Origin: Ancistrus triradiatus
Taxonomy: Eukaryota; Chordata; Actinopteri; Siluriformes; Loricariidae
Direction of reading: 5' to 3'
DNA: 64,000 bases
NCBI GenBank assembly: GCA_025084515.1
Contig: JAJAGP010000094.1
Location: 744,001-808,000, forward strand
A model generated the notes under the pieces. It did not search any database. It saw nothing but the letters and a program-made list of their open reading frames with translations, and had not been told where the DNA came from. This document shows, piece after piece, positions 45,797 to 55,454 of this stretch (its first letter is position 1; every line of letters begins with the position of its first letter). A program made the position numbers and the translations under genes.

Positions 45797-46196
45797 TCTG
45801 GTCAAGTCAAGTCAAGTCAGATTTATTTATATAACGCTTTTTACAATGGAGCATTGTCTCAAAGCAACTTTACAAGTTTAGATTATCTCCTAATAACTAC
45901 GTCCAATCCCAAATTGAGCAAGCCTAGGGCGACAGTGGCAAGGAAGAAACAGAAAAAGGTAGTGGAGCAGCTGAGAAAGGAGCTGTTAGTGAAGCAGGAG
46001 CCGGAGCTCAAGCTGCAGACGGTGCAGGCAGCAGTGGACAGTAAAGCCATGCTGCTGTCACCCACCTGTCAGCTCCAGCAACAGCAGCTCACAGTACCAT
46101 CTCACAACAAGGCAGACTCTGACTGTCACGCCGGTCATAACGACAAAGACGCTACCTCTAGTGCTGAAAGCTGCCACCTCGACCATACCTGCTATG
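45797..46196 (-). mobile_element. Chimeric insert: L2 3' tail plus foreign segment
   Basis: 45797-45950 is the reverse complement of the L2 3' end, beginning with its tail repeat 'gtcaagtcaagtcaagtc'. At about 45951 the L2 homology stops and an unrelated, coding-like segment runs to about 46196. Tc1 sequence resumes at 'cccatccaa'. Possible 6-bp target duplication ATGGTC on both sides (about 45790 and 46193). Confidence 0.65.
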
Positions 46197-46213
46197 GTCC
46201 CCATCCAAAGTGA
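45951..46213 (+). other. Coiled-coil-coding segment of unknown origin
   Basis: On +, open through 'KKQKKVVEQLRKELLVKQEP', 'ELKLQTVQAAVDSKAMLL' and 'SPTCQLQQQQLTVPSHNKAD': a Lys/Glu/Gln heptad stretch, then a Ser/His-rich tail. It is antisense to the L2 tail it is joined to. Resembles the coiled-coil start of a gag or a host exon, but I cannot name it. Confidence 0.35.
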
Positions 46214-46439
46214 CAGAACTTGAGAGAATCTGCAAAGAAGAATGACAGAAAATCCCCAAATCCAAGTGTACAAACCTTGTGGCATAATACCCAAGAAGAC
46301 TGAAGGTTTTAATCACTGCCAAAGGTGCTTCAGGTAAGCATTGAGTAAGGGGTCTGAATATTTTCACTTTGTCATTATTGGGTATTGTAGGAAAAAAAAT
46401 ATTATTTTATAAATTAACATTAATTTGTATTACACTGTA

Positions 46440-46700
46440 AATGCTATTTGTTTCTGAATGTATTTTTGCACAAATTTTTGTAGTATGTCTTGTTTGGTAT
46501 CTACGGAATCCATATTTCATGGACACCAAGTTAGTGAAACTTACAGCATTGTACAATGCTTCGACAGTAATGCACAGAACTGGCACTCCCTTCTGAACAT
46601 AACACCATTTGCCTGGACTGAGAGACGTGGCCAGTGTCACTTCCAGGAACTGAATTTCCATTCTGTTTATGATGACCTGCGCTTGTCTCCATTTCTCTCG
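46440..46700. other. Unassigned short interval
   Basis: No domain in either strand's frames. Confidence 0.3.
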
Positions 46701-47517
46701 TTAAACCCCGCCGTTACAGAACAATCCGCCAAATTATGGAGACGCCAGGTTTTCGCACTACCCCGGTTCGGTACGCGTGGGCTGGGTACATATGGTCCCG
46801 GCTGTTATTGGAAACCTGCAACCAGCTCTTTATCAAGCTGTGGGACAGGTTTGGTCTCTCTGCTAGTGGTAAGCAGGAGTCCACCATTTGCCCAATCAGG
46901 CCTGCTTTCGCTTGTAATTTGTGGGATCCCCAGCTCACCTGCAGCCAGAAGGTACTGGCTAAGCATGTTAGCTCGGTAGCTAAGCATGTTAGATGATCAG
47001 TTATCGTCCGGTAGCACTGTGTTTGAGCACGCTAGCTCAGTACCTGAGCCGATAGCATCCAGTAGCCCTGAATTTGAGCACGCTAGCTCAGTACCTGAGC
47101 CAATAGCATCTGGTAGCCTTCTATTTGAGCACTGTAGCTCAGTAACTGAGGCGATAGCCTCCAGTAGTCCTGAAATTGAGCACGCTAGCTCAGTACCTGA
47201 GCCAATAGTGTCCGGTAGCTCTGAATTTGAGCATGCTAGCTCAGTACCTGAGCCAATAGTGTCCGGTAATTCTGAATTTGAACACGCTAGCTTAGTATCT
47301 GGGCTGATGGCATCTGGTAGCCCTGTGTTTGAGCATGCTAGCTCAGTACCTGAGGCAATAGCGTCCAGTAGCCTTGTATTTGAGCATGCCAGCTCAGTAT
47401 CTGAGCCGATAGCGTCTGGTAGCTCTGTGTTTGAGCATGCTAGCTCAGTATCTGAGCCAATAGTGTCAGGTAGCCTTGTTTTGAGCATGCTAGCTCAGTA
47501 CCTGAGCCGATAGCGTG
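46701..47517 (+). pseudogene. LTR-element leader and gag-like repeat protein
   Basis: An LTR end 'cgccgttaca' (to 46718) is followed by 'gaacaatccgccaaatt' and the ATG at 46736, which opens 86 codons ('METPGFRTTPVRYAWAGYIW', then 'LWDRFGLSASGKQESTICPI' and 'SQKVLAKHVSSVAKHV'). In a second frame from 46986, a 175-codon frame consists of 17-residue repeats. One frameshift joins the two. No capsid or knuckle found. Probably the gag-like 5' ORF of a Gypsy-related element. Confidence 0.55.
47007..47517 (+). repeat. 51-bp coding minisatellite, ~10 units
   Basis: Ten units of 51 bp (one with a 1-bp loss near 47481) encoding 'SSVPEPIASSSPEFEHA' with substitutions. Because the unit is a multiple of three, both strands stay open (163 codons on minus). 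Variation among units is largely synonymous or conservative (Ile-Ala/Val, Pro/Thr). Confidence 0.9.
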
Positions 47518-47534
47518 CAGTAGCCCTGAATCTC

Positions 47535-48045
47535 AAAAATGGCTTCTTTTACTCCGCGTTCAAACCATCATTCCTCCCTATCAAGGATCTGCACGTCTTC
47601 ATCCTTGAAAGAGTGGCCACTGGCCTGTAGGTGGGTGTAAACTGCAGAGTCCTGACCTGAGGTAGCTCTTCTATGTTGTGCCATCTGTTTTTTGCCAGTG
47701 CCGAAGTAAAATAAGCCATTTGTGTAAAAAGGGAATGTCCATCCCTGAACCGAGGAGAGGGCCTCAGAGTACACCTCTCACCATCTTACAACGAAGCCAT
47801 CGCAGCCTTTCCCCAATCCTGTGTGAATGGCACACATTTGGCCATTGTCGTTAATGGCTATGTCAATCTGCATATTAAACTGATCACCGGTCCCATTGTT
47901 ATGCAATGTTGCTGGTACCAGTCGTTATGCAAAGGTGCTGTATATAAGATTGGGGAAGTTTTCCAACTAGCTGAGACTGAAGGAGTCACTTAGATGAGTG
48001 ACGAAACGTTTCTCTGACAAAACCTATGTCCAGATGACAGATTCA
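47535..48045. mobile_element. Penelope-like element fragment with internal inversion
   Basis: Minus frame 47774-47568 contains 'MAQHRRATSGQDSAVYTHLQ' and 'ASGHSFKDEDVQILDREE', the GIY-YIG endonuclease region of Neptune-type Penelope-like elements, continuing to 'WFERGVKEA' at about 47567-47540. On the plus strand from about 47765, 'GLRVHLSPSYNEAIAAFP' is the next part of the same protein, followed by the 3' region with 'gatgagtgacgaaacgtttc' (47994-48013). So the two parts are head to head. Confidence 0.7.
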
Positions 48046-48089
48046 ACTTCTGGGATTTTCTTACTTGGATTATTGAGCATGCATCAAGA

Positions 48090-48855
48090 TTTTCCCAAAA
48101 GTCTTGGGGATTATCAAGGTGTGTTCTGGTAAAATTGAGACGAGCTTTAATGTTCTTTTTGCTCAGCAGTGGTTTTCGTCTTGTAAATCTGCCATGCAGG
48201 CCATTTTTGCCCAGTCCCTTTTTTATGGTGGAGGCATGAACACTGACCTTAACTGAGGCAAGTGAGGCCTGCCATTCTTTGGATGTTCTTGTGGGGTCTT
48301 TTGCGAACTCTTGGATGAATCGTTGCTGCGCTCTTAGAAAGGTTCATCACTGTTCCATGTTTTCCCCATTTGTGGATATTGGCTCTCACTGTGGTTCGCT
48401 GGAGTCCCAAAGCTTTAGAAATGGCTTTATAACCCTTTCCAGACTGATAGATCCTGAATTTCTTTGGATATCAGCATGATGTGTAGCTTTTAAGGATCTT
48501 TTGGTGTACTTCACTTTGTCAGACAGGTCCTATTCAAGTGATGTCCTGATTGAGAACAGGTGTGGCAATAATCAGGTCTGGGTGTGGCTAGAGACAGTGA
48601 ACTCAGGTGTGATAAACCATAGTTAAGTTATGTTTTAGCCAAGGGGTGGTCACTTTTTTACACAGGGCCATGTAGGTTTGGAATTTTTTCTCCCTTAATA
48701 ATAAACACCTTCATTTAAAAACTGCATTTTGTGTTTACTTGTGTTGTCTTTGACTAATATTTAAATTGGTTTGATATTCCGAAACACTTAAGTGTGACAA
48801 ACATGCAAAAAAAAAAAGGAAATCAGGAAGGGGCAAACAATTTTTCACACCAATG
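48090..48855 (-). mobile_element. Tc1-type transposon, family E, 3'-truncated
   Basis: The right end, 'ttttttcacaccaatg' next to TA (48856-48857), is the 5' terminus on minus. On minus, HTH region ('KGYKAISKALGLQRTTVRAN'-like at about 48430-48380) and 'KNGLHGRFTRRKPLLSKKNI'-like at 48215-48150 can be read. It stops at 'cccaaaagtcttgg' before the first Asp block. Sister copy at 50437-51265. Confidence 0.85.
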
Positions 48856-48857
48856 TA

Positions 48858-50435
48858 CATGGCTCTATTCCTGTGAGGTACTGCCAGTTCTAAGCACCGC
48901 AAGCCTGGCGGTGCTTAGCCCCATTAGCTGGCTTTCCACAAAGCTAAGCTAACCGCACTTGGGTCCTACCCAATAGCCCCACGGTTCCCCCTAGCAAACC
49001 GTAACAACTAATGCATATTCCCTGCAATGCCCATATAAGCAGATGAGAAACATCCATTTCATCGTTAGTCAGTTACATACATGTAGTTCCTCAATACATA
49101 AGCTAAACGGTGTGTAAAATATCCAGGAAGTACTGGATAATTTCTGTGGTCAGTCTCATCTCCATACTTTATTCTTATAGAGCTGTGGAGCTCTAAGTGC
49201 CTGTAATGAAAGTTGCTTGACATATGTCCTTGACAAGTAAATTTAAGGGATCTGTAATTGTTAAAAAGTACAATGAATTAAAAAAATGTTGCATTTCTTA
49301 TTTATAAAGATATTTCTAAATTAATCAGTAACACTTCTACTATCATATTTTTAAGCAATTTTTGTAATCTGTAATTATCGTTTGAAGTACAATGGATTCG
49401 GGATCATAGTTATGTGTCTTATTTGTAAAATGTTTGTAAGATATTCAGTAATAATTGTGTATATCTGCCATCATACCCTTTATTTACTCTGTACGTATTT
49501 TTCTTATTCCTTACTTAACAGGTTACTCCTTAGTTTCTCTGTAATTAGAGGACTGTAAGTTTTACCAATGTATTTTTATTTGAGCCAAGGTAAGAAAGAG
49601 TGTGCATTTTTGCAGTGGACTTTAATTACCTTGACCTGATCAGTATAGAGCAGTTCTCAAGAATGAATGAAGAATGAGAATTTCTGTCTTACACACACAT
49701 ACAAACAGTAGTAAGATGACGTATTGTGCTGTAAGAAATGTCCTATAGTAAATATGTTAAAGCAACTTTAGAGCAATGTTGTGTACTGTAAGATTTAGGA
49801 AAACAACAACTACAATAATTTACTATATTGTAGTTTAACCCACAGAGGTTACAGTATAAATCAAGCTACTATAAACAATAGCAAAAAGAAATATGATGAC
49901 TGGCTGGTAATAATTTACCAGTAGCTTGCTTTGCATTGCACAGTATTTATGCTGATCAAGTAAAGGGAATAAGAATCTAAAAAAATGTATCTGTGCATCT
50001 TACATCTACTTGTTACTTGAACATATATGATTCATGTTTGCCAAAAGAAGACATGATGTGGTTTATGTGATGATAATGTTACTTTGGCATCCAAATAACT
50101 AGTCATGTTAATTTGATGCAGATCAAGAGGTTCAGTGTACCAAGTGGAAGTCTGGTATATAAAATGGAACAATAAAAAGGCTGATGTGTTAAAGTCAATT
50201 TAAATTAGATTGACAAGGCTTTACTGTTTTTAAACTTTTACACTGCAGGAGCTATCAAAACAATTAAGGTCACAAGCTGGCCCTTTTAAGTAAACAAACC
50301 TCTAAATTGTTGTTATTATGCAATGTACTTCCCAAAACTGGAATTAAAAAACAAACAAAAAAGGTTAGAATCTAGTCTCAATTAAAAATCCTAAAACAAA
50401 ACATTTCCCCCAAAATGCATTACTTTTCACAGGAT
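48858..50435. other. Unassigned AT-rich DNA with a strong hairpin
   Basis: 48870-49080 is richer in GC and contains the hairpin at 48891-48917. The rest is AT-rich without recognisable motifs. Confidence 0.3.
48891..48917. other. 10-bp perfect hairpin
   Basis: taagcaccgc (48891-48900), 7-nt loop, gcggtgctta (48908-48917). No T run follows, so not a terminator. Possibly a subterminal stem of an unidentified element. Confidence 0.6.
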
Positions 50436-50436
50436 A

Positions 50437-51265
50437 CAATAGTGTGAAAAAGTGTTTGCCCCCCTCCTGACTTCCTATTTGTTTGCATATTTGTCACACT
50501 TAAGTGTTTCGGAACATCAGACCAATTTAAATATTAGGTAAAGACAACACAAGTAAAGACAAAATGCAGTTTTTAAATAAAGTTGTTTATTTTTAGGGGA
50601 GAAAAAAATCCAAACCTACATTGCCCTGTGTGAAAAAGTGACAAGTTGCCTCCTTGTTAAAACATAACTGGTTTATCACACCTGAGTTCACTTTCTCTAG
50701 CCACAGCCAGGCCTGATTATTGCCACACCTGTTCTCAATCAGGACATCACTTAAATAGGAATTGCCTGACAAAGTGAAGTACGCCAAAAGATCCTCAAAT
50801 GCTACACATCATGCTGAGATCCAAAGAAATTCAAGACCAACTGAGAAAGAACGTAATTGAGATCTATCGGTCTGGAAAGGGTTATAAAGCCATTTCTAAA
50901 GCTTTGGGACTCCAGTGAACCACAGTGAGAGCCATTATCCACAAATGGCGAAGACATGGAACAGTGGTGAACCTTCCCAGGAGTGGCCGGCCGACCAAAA
51001 TTACCCCAAGAGTGCAGTGACAGGTCACAAAAGACCCCACAACAACATCCAAAAAACTGCAGGCCTCACTTAAGGTCAGTGTTTATGCCTCCACCATAAG
51101 AAAGAGAATGGGCAAAAATGGCCTTCATGGCAGAGTTCCACTGCTGAGCAAAAAGAACATTAAAGCTTGTCTCAATTTTTCCTGACCACATCTTGATGAT
51201 CCCCAAGACTTTTGGGAAAATATTCTGTGGACTGACGAGACAAAACACTGGATGAAAAAACAGAT
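50437..51265 (+). mobile_element. Tc1-type transposon, family E, 5' two-thirds
   Basis: Left terminus 'caatagtgtgaaaaagtgtt' beside TA (50435-50436). It covers the 5' UTR and transposase up to just past the first Asp, where it is cut. The second terminus is absent. Truncation falls close to where the 48090-48855 copy is truncated. Confidence 0.9.
50812..51262 (+). pseudogene. Tc1 transposase, family E, N-terminal half
   Basis: From the ATG at 50812: 'MLRSKEIQDQLRKNVIEIYR', 'SGKGYKAISKALGLQ' then TGA, 'TVRAIIHKWRRHGTVVNLPR', 'SGRPTKITPRVQ' then TGA, 'KKLQASLKVSVYASTIRKRM', and 'FWENILWTDETKH' holding the first Asp. Two stops within the HTH region and others later. Both HTHs and the GRPR-like linker are clear; the C-terminal half is gone. 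Confidence 0.9.
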
Positions 51266-51500
51266 GTCCGGCCCTGTGAATGTCTGCTAATGTCACTAAT
51301 TTCCATTAGTTAACAGCTGTTTACAGTCTTTGAACTCCTCTATGGTATGTGCCATAAATGGTCTGAAACGAACCCCCCACCCCCCGAACAGGAGAAGGTT
51401 CGGGCAGTAGGTGTGAACAATTAGCATGTGAATAGCAGTGTCTCGCTACAGCATTGGATGAACACGGCAAAAAAAAAAAAAGTAACTCCTGATTGGTTGG

Positions 51501-51925
51501 TGTCACAATAATGCATGCCTTCCAGCTTGCATCATTCCGCTAAACCCCCTCTGTCGTCTTCTTCCTCCACAGCAGGTGGGGCTGTAGCCACCTGCTGACC
51601 TTTTCTATAAATACCTCAGTTTTTGTGCATCTCTTTGCTTTGCATTTCATTCACTCACGGTGGTTTGCCTTGGCTCCTGTTCTTCTCCTGTCTGCTCTCC
51701 TGTCACCCTGCCTGGTTTGTCTTTTTGCCTTAGTGTCTTGTCTTACGTTACTTATGTTTAGTGTTTCGTGTTTGTACAGCAATGTGTGTTTGTGTCTTGT
51801 TTGTTAGCTTTAGCCTGTTAGCCCTTTGTTTGTTAGTGTTAGCCTGTTGCTGTGTCTTTAGTATTATCTGTTAGCTGATTTCGTCTGCAGTTTGCTTCTC
51901 TACTGTGAAGTTGTCTGACCATTTC
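51501..51925 (+). mobile_element. Gypsy LTR fragment
   Basis: Begins 'tgtcacaataatgcatgcct'; 'cagcaggtggggctgtag' and 'tctataaatacctcag' (TATA) align with the solo LTR at 23013-23519 read in reverse and with 60610. Repeated 'ttagctttagcctgttagcc' is typical of this LTR group. The 3' end is missing. Confidence 0.75.
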
Positions 51926-52329
51926 CTATTAATACAAAATGGGGAAAAAAGTAACTTTTACAAATATATTTAGCCAAGTTCAGTGAACTAAAACATCCAA
52001 TGTAAAATATCATCTATATTTATAAATTACATATGCATGTTATTAACAATAGGTTAGTAAGCAACATATATCTTCTGTTCACTACTTTTTCGTTTCTAAT
52101 TCATACAACAAAATGAAAAAAAATGTATCATATGAAAAACGTTTGCATTGAAACCCTCAGGAACGCTATGGAGAATATCAGATGGTCTACTGATAATTAC
52201 AGAAAAGAATGCATGATATGTGCCCTTGCTGCTAATTACATCACTAAAATAAGGTTGCATTTAATATCCTCTTAAAAAAATAAATAAATAAATAACGCTG
52301 AACATAATGTACATGAACTCTCTTATACT
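51926..52329. other. Unassigned, no feature seen
   Basis: AT-rich DNA with a short (AAAT)n at about 52275-52295. Confidence 0.3.
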
Positions 52330-52620
52330 ATTCCTACAGCAACTTTTGGATTGCGCGCATGCCTTTTTCTAGTACTCTCCTCGACGCTGGGGCTGCAGTT
52401 GACCTTTGCTTCCAAAGCAACCAACCTCTCCTCTATCGACTGCAGTCTGGGGTTAACTTTTTCCCTGATTATTTATCTGATTTCAGCCACCAGCTGCTGT
52501 GTTAAGTGGGTTATCTGGCGAGAAAGTCCGCAGTTAGCACTATCTTGTCATCTGTTGTCGAATATGGTGAAACGAGTCCACGCTGGGGAGTTTCTGCTGA
52601 AGTGAAGGGGAGACATCATC
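52330..52620 (-). pseudogene. Coiled-coil / basic-tail coding remnant
   Basis: Minus translation gives 'ITHLTQQLVAEIR', a stop, 'IIREKVNPRLQSIEERLVAL', 'EAKVNCSPSVEESTRKRHAR' and 'NPKVAVGIV' to a stop. The heptad stretch followed by a Lys/Arg-His-x-Arg-Asn-Pro-Lys motif recalls the region before BEN domains in transposon-linked fish proteins, but the BEN domain itself is not visible. It faces away from the + strand exons at 52911-53448 across about 300 bp. Confidence 0.35.
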
Positions 52621-52910
52621 CAGCCATTGTAGAAATAACAAGCAGCAAACAGAAAGGACTTAAAATCTAAAGGTAGTTAAAGCACTAAAATGCATGACCT
52701 ACGCATATGCATTTTAATTTTGTGCTGTTCCCTGTATAACAATGGTCTGGCATGTGATTGGACGATTCCTAATACATATATGTGCATTAACAGACGTGTG
52801 ATTGGAGAGTCCCCTACACATAGACATGACGCAAGTGACTCATGTTGGATTCCGAGAAGGAAAGATAAACTTGAAAATGCAACAACACTAATTATGTTTG
52901 CACCTGCGAG

Positions 52911-53043
52911 ATGCAAGCTCCCAAACTGAAGAAAATCAAACCACGGTGCATTTGTGAACACTGTGATAATGAACTCTCGCATACGCAGTATTATCAGCAC
53001 AAGAAACTTTATTGCAAAGATGGTGTTTGGGGAAAAAAATAAA
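52911..53043 (+). CDS. Candidate zinc-finger first exon
   Basis: The ATG at 52911 opens 'MQAPKLKKIKPRCICEHCDN', then 'ELSHTQYYQHKKLYCKDGVW', a C-x2-C...H-x5-C-type finger with the LS-x3-YY-x-H-K pattern found at the N-terminus of some transposon-derived proteins (CACTA/EnSpm-like ones among them, from memory, not checked). A stop follows five codons after the Trp unless spliced; GT dinucleotides lie at 53023 and 53025, but neither is a strong donor. The upstream frame stays open for some codons, so the start is tentative. Confidence 0.35.
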
Positions 53044-53114
53044 TAAATGGGGGTACATCAGATGCTGTATGAGACCTGTCATCCAGTCAGTACCATACCG
53101 TCGGGAAAATTCCA

Positions 53115-53448
53115 ATGTTGATGTGTGGAGATGTCGAAGAAAACCAGATTGAAGAAACTAAAACATTTCTTTCTGAGGACCTGGAAACCAACTTTGGTGA
53201 GACTAAAGCAATTGAAGAAATACAGCACCTGCCCACTGACAATTCAGACAACGGTAAGTCAGATGACAAAGTTCTAGATGGTTACATATTTGTAATATCA
53301 GAATTTGGTTATTTTTTTGACAACAGTAGGCTAATTAAATGCACATTTTCATGTTTTTCAGACGAAACAATAGACGACCAAAGCATTCAACTTTTCCTTG
53401 ACTCCACCGAGTCAGAGCAAGACAAATCAAACATTTTCTTGTTTTGTG
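53115..53448 (+). CDS. Candidate acidic exons with good splice sites
   Basis: First part 53115-53253 ('MLMCGDVEENQIEETKTFLS', then 'IEEIQHLPTDNSDNG') ends at ACG|GTAAGT. A typical intron (53254-53361, pyrimidine-rich 'ttttcatgtttttcag' acceptor) follows, then 53362-53448 ('DETIDDQSIQLFLDSTESEQ', 'DKSNIFLFCG') ending at GTG|GTAAGC. The reading frame passes through the junction. The 108-bp intron is itself open and a multiple of three, so the unspliced frame also runs on to 53486. The peptides are strongly acidic. No known domain. Confidence 0.35.
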
Positions 53449-53666
53449 GTAAGCATGAAATGAACTTTGTACAAGAAAATACATAGCATAATGACTTCGA
53501 TCTCAGTATAAAGATTGACAATTCAGAATAATTAAAGCTAGAAAATGATGCATAAATAGCCACATTCTATTAGCTAAGGCTAGCTGTTTAAGATGCAATG
53601 TGCATATGTTTGTTCCCCTGTAGTGGATGTGTTAACATGATGAGCATGGTAGTTATATCAAATAGA

Positions 53667-54155
53667 CATATTCATGTGTTGAGCGCAGTCGTTTGGGAGT
53701 GCAAGTGCAAATCTGATTGCCCTTTCAATCTCAAATGGAGGTAGTCATAGAACAGAATAGTAAAGAAAGTTTGCATGGTATCTCTGCAGTGAGGGTGATA
53801 CCAGCAACAATAGGAACATAAGTAGTAGCTGTAGCAGCAGTACACAAAGTAAATGAAATAAAACTTTACCCTCAGAGATAAAAATTTACAGTGTAAATTT
53901 TGATGTATAGTGCATTTGAGTTTGAGAGTGTAAGTGCAAATGTGATGGTGCTTTCAATCTCAAATACACATTCTCAAGTGCTGATCGTCGTTGTTGGAGG
54001 ACTGAAAGTACCAGTATAATGGTTTTTCACGCTCAAATGAATCTATTCATGTACATCATAGTCTTTTGAGAGTGAAAGACCAAACAATATGGTGTTTTCA
54101 ATCTCAAATTGATATTCACATGTTGAGTATGGCTGTTTGAATTATGAAACTGCAT
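53667..54155. repeat. Degenerate ~72-bp tandem repeat, ~5 units
   Basis: Units share 'tattcatgt-ttgag', 'gagagtg-aagtgcaaa', and 'gtgctttcaatctcaaat' (about 53725, 53957, 54030, 54102, with one gap at 53740-53910). The last unit is cut by a Tc1 insertion at 54157. Confidence 0.7.
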
Positions 54156-54156
54156 A

Positions 54157-54690
54157 CAGTGGTGCTTGAAAGTTTGTGAACCCTTTAGAATTTTCTATAT
54201 TTTTGCATGAATATGACCTAAAACATCATCAGATTTCTACACAAGTCCTAAAAGTAGATAAAGAGAACCCATTTAAACAAATGAGACAAAAAATCTCTGG
54301 ACAAGCCAGAAGGCTATTGAAAGAATCTTTTTGGTTTTAAAGAAAAGCATTATGTTTGGAGAAAGGAAAACTCTGCATTCCAGCATAAGAACCTTATCCC
54401 ATCTGTGAAACATGGTGGTGGTAGTATCATGGTTTGGGCCTGTTCTGCTGCATCTGAGCCAGGACGGCTTGCCATCATTGATGGAACAATGAATTCTGAA
54501 TTCTATCAGAGAATTCTAAAGGAAAATGTCAGGACATCTGTCCATGAACTGAATCTCAGGAGAAGGTGGGTCATGCAACATGCACACAAGTCTTTCTACC
54601 AAAGAATGGTTAAAGAAGAATAAAGGTAATGTTTTTAAATGGCCAAGTGTGGAAATCTGATGATGTTTGAGGTCATATTTATACAAACAT
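54157..54690 (+). mobile_element. Tc1 family A, deletion derivative
   Basis: Left terminus 'cagtggtgcttgaaagtttg' beside TA (54155-54156). Internal deletions remove the HTH domains (about 54300) and the C-terminus (about 54650). It ends in terminal sequence without the last bases. Family A consensus-like in the retained parts, so a fairly recent copy. Confidence 0.9.
54320..54640 (+). pseudogene. Tc1 transposase core remnant
   Basis: Open 54405-54623: 'MKHGGGSIMVWACSAASEPG', 'RLAIIDGTMNSEFYQRILKE', 'HELNLRRRWVMQHAHKSFYQ'. The QQDNDPKH block with the second Asp has been deleted (MQHAHKS). First Asp and Glu are also absent. Confidence 0.85.
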
Positions 54691-54699
54691 TTGGTGTGC

Positions 54700-55454
54700 A
54701 ACCACTAACAGTTTAAGAAGCCATCCTTGACCCTCTAGCAGAACCACGATCAACAATTATAAAGCAGTTAATTATTGTTAATGTAGTCTCAAAAGTTACT
54801 GCATTCAAGGATGTTATTGCACAAGTTTCCTCACTTCATCCCCATCCAGGCCAGTCGAAGTTTGGTGCTTAAAGGGAACAGAAACCTCATACCCAGCATC
54901 ATTTCTCCCTGTTGAGAGCATTGCTGAAAGATGTGTGGTAAACACATCCACTGTGCATTTAAGTGAGACAACAGAAAAGGTGACCATACTTCTGCCACTC
55001 TGCACTCTGGTTAAGATCTAGGATTTGCAGAGAATGTATTATAAATTACTGCACTGCCAGAAGTACAACACTTTTCCAGTATTGAGAGCTTATATATTGT
55101 GATCATTTTTGTTATTTGAACAGATATACATCTTGCTGGATTTGCGGTTATATGTAAACATATAAACAATTAATTTGTTGTTTGAAACCATTAAAGACTA
55201 AAATAAAGTTTTTGTTTACTCATTATTTGTAGTCATAAGTCATCTGCTAATCCTTTACTCTGGAAATTAGAAGGCAGTAAATACTCTTGATAAAATCAAA
55301 CTTACTATGAACAGATGGTAAAAAATATATAGTAAAGTTAAAAATTCAAGCCTCTGACTTGCTGACACTGCTGAGCCCTCTTTCCCCCTCCGCTCACTTC
55401 ATTGTTCTGATTTGCATTTGTATTGCTCACAGCAGTATCATTTACATGTGAAAG
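54700..55454. other. Unassigned, no feature seen
   Basis: AT-rich, no convincing frame. Ends at a Gypsy LTR. Confidence 0.3.

Larger units (their letters stand above)
45343..46439 (+). mobile_element. Tc1-type transposon, family D, interrupted
   Basis: Left terminus 'cagtgcaatcagaaagtctt' beside TA (45341-45342); right end near 'attacactgta' (46430-46440). On + 'TFQQDNDPKT' (second Asp, about 45680), 'WPSQSSDLT' and, after the insertion, 'ELERICKEE' (about 46210) belong to one transposase. The HTH half is largely deleted. A chimeric L2 insert occupies 45797-46196. Confidence 0.8.

Noticed and set aside
46997..47488. 163-codon minus-strand frame
   Set aside because: Antisense of the 51-bp coding repeat; open only because the unit length is a multiple of three.
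46986..47513. Repeated 51-bp units considered as a CRISPR-like array
   Set aside because: Units are contiguous without spacers, are coding in phase, and follow an LTR leader.
48891..48917. Hairpin as a transcription terminator
   Set aside because: Eukaryotic context and no following T run.
52351..52605. 84-codon + frame with a hydrophobic segment
   Set aside because: The minus strand here gives a more protein-like coiled-coil/basic sequence; the + frame looks like its shadow.
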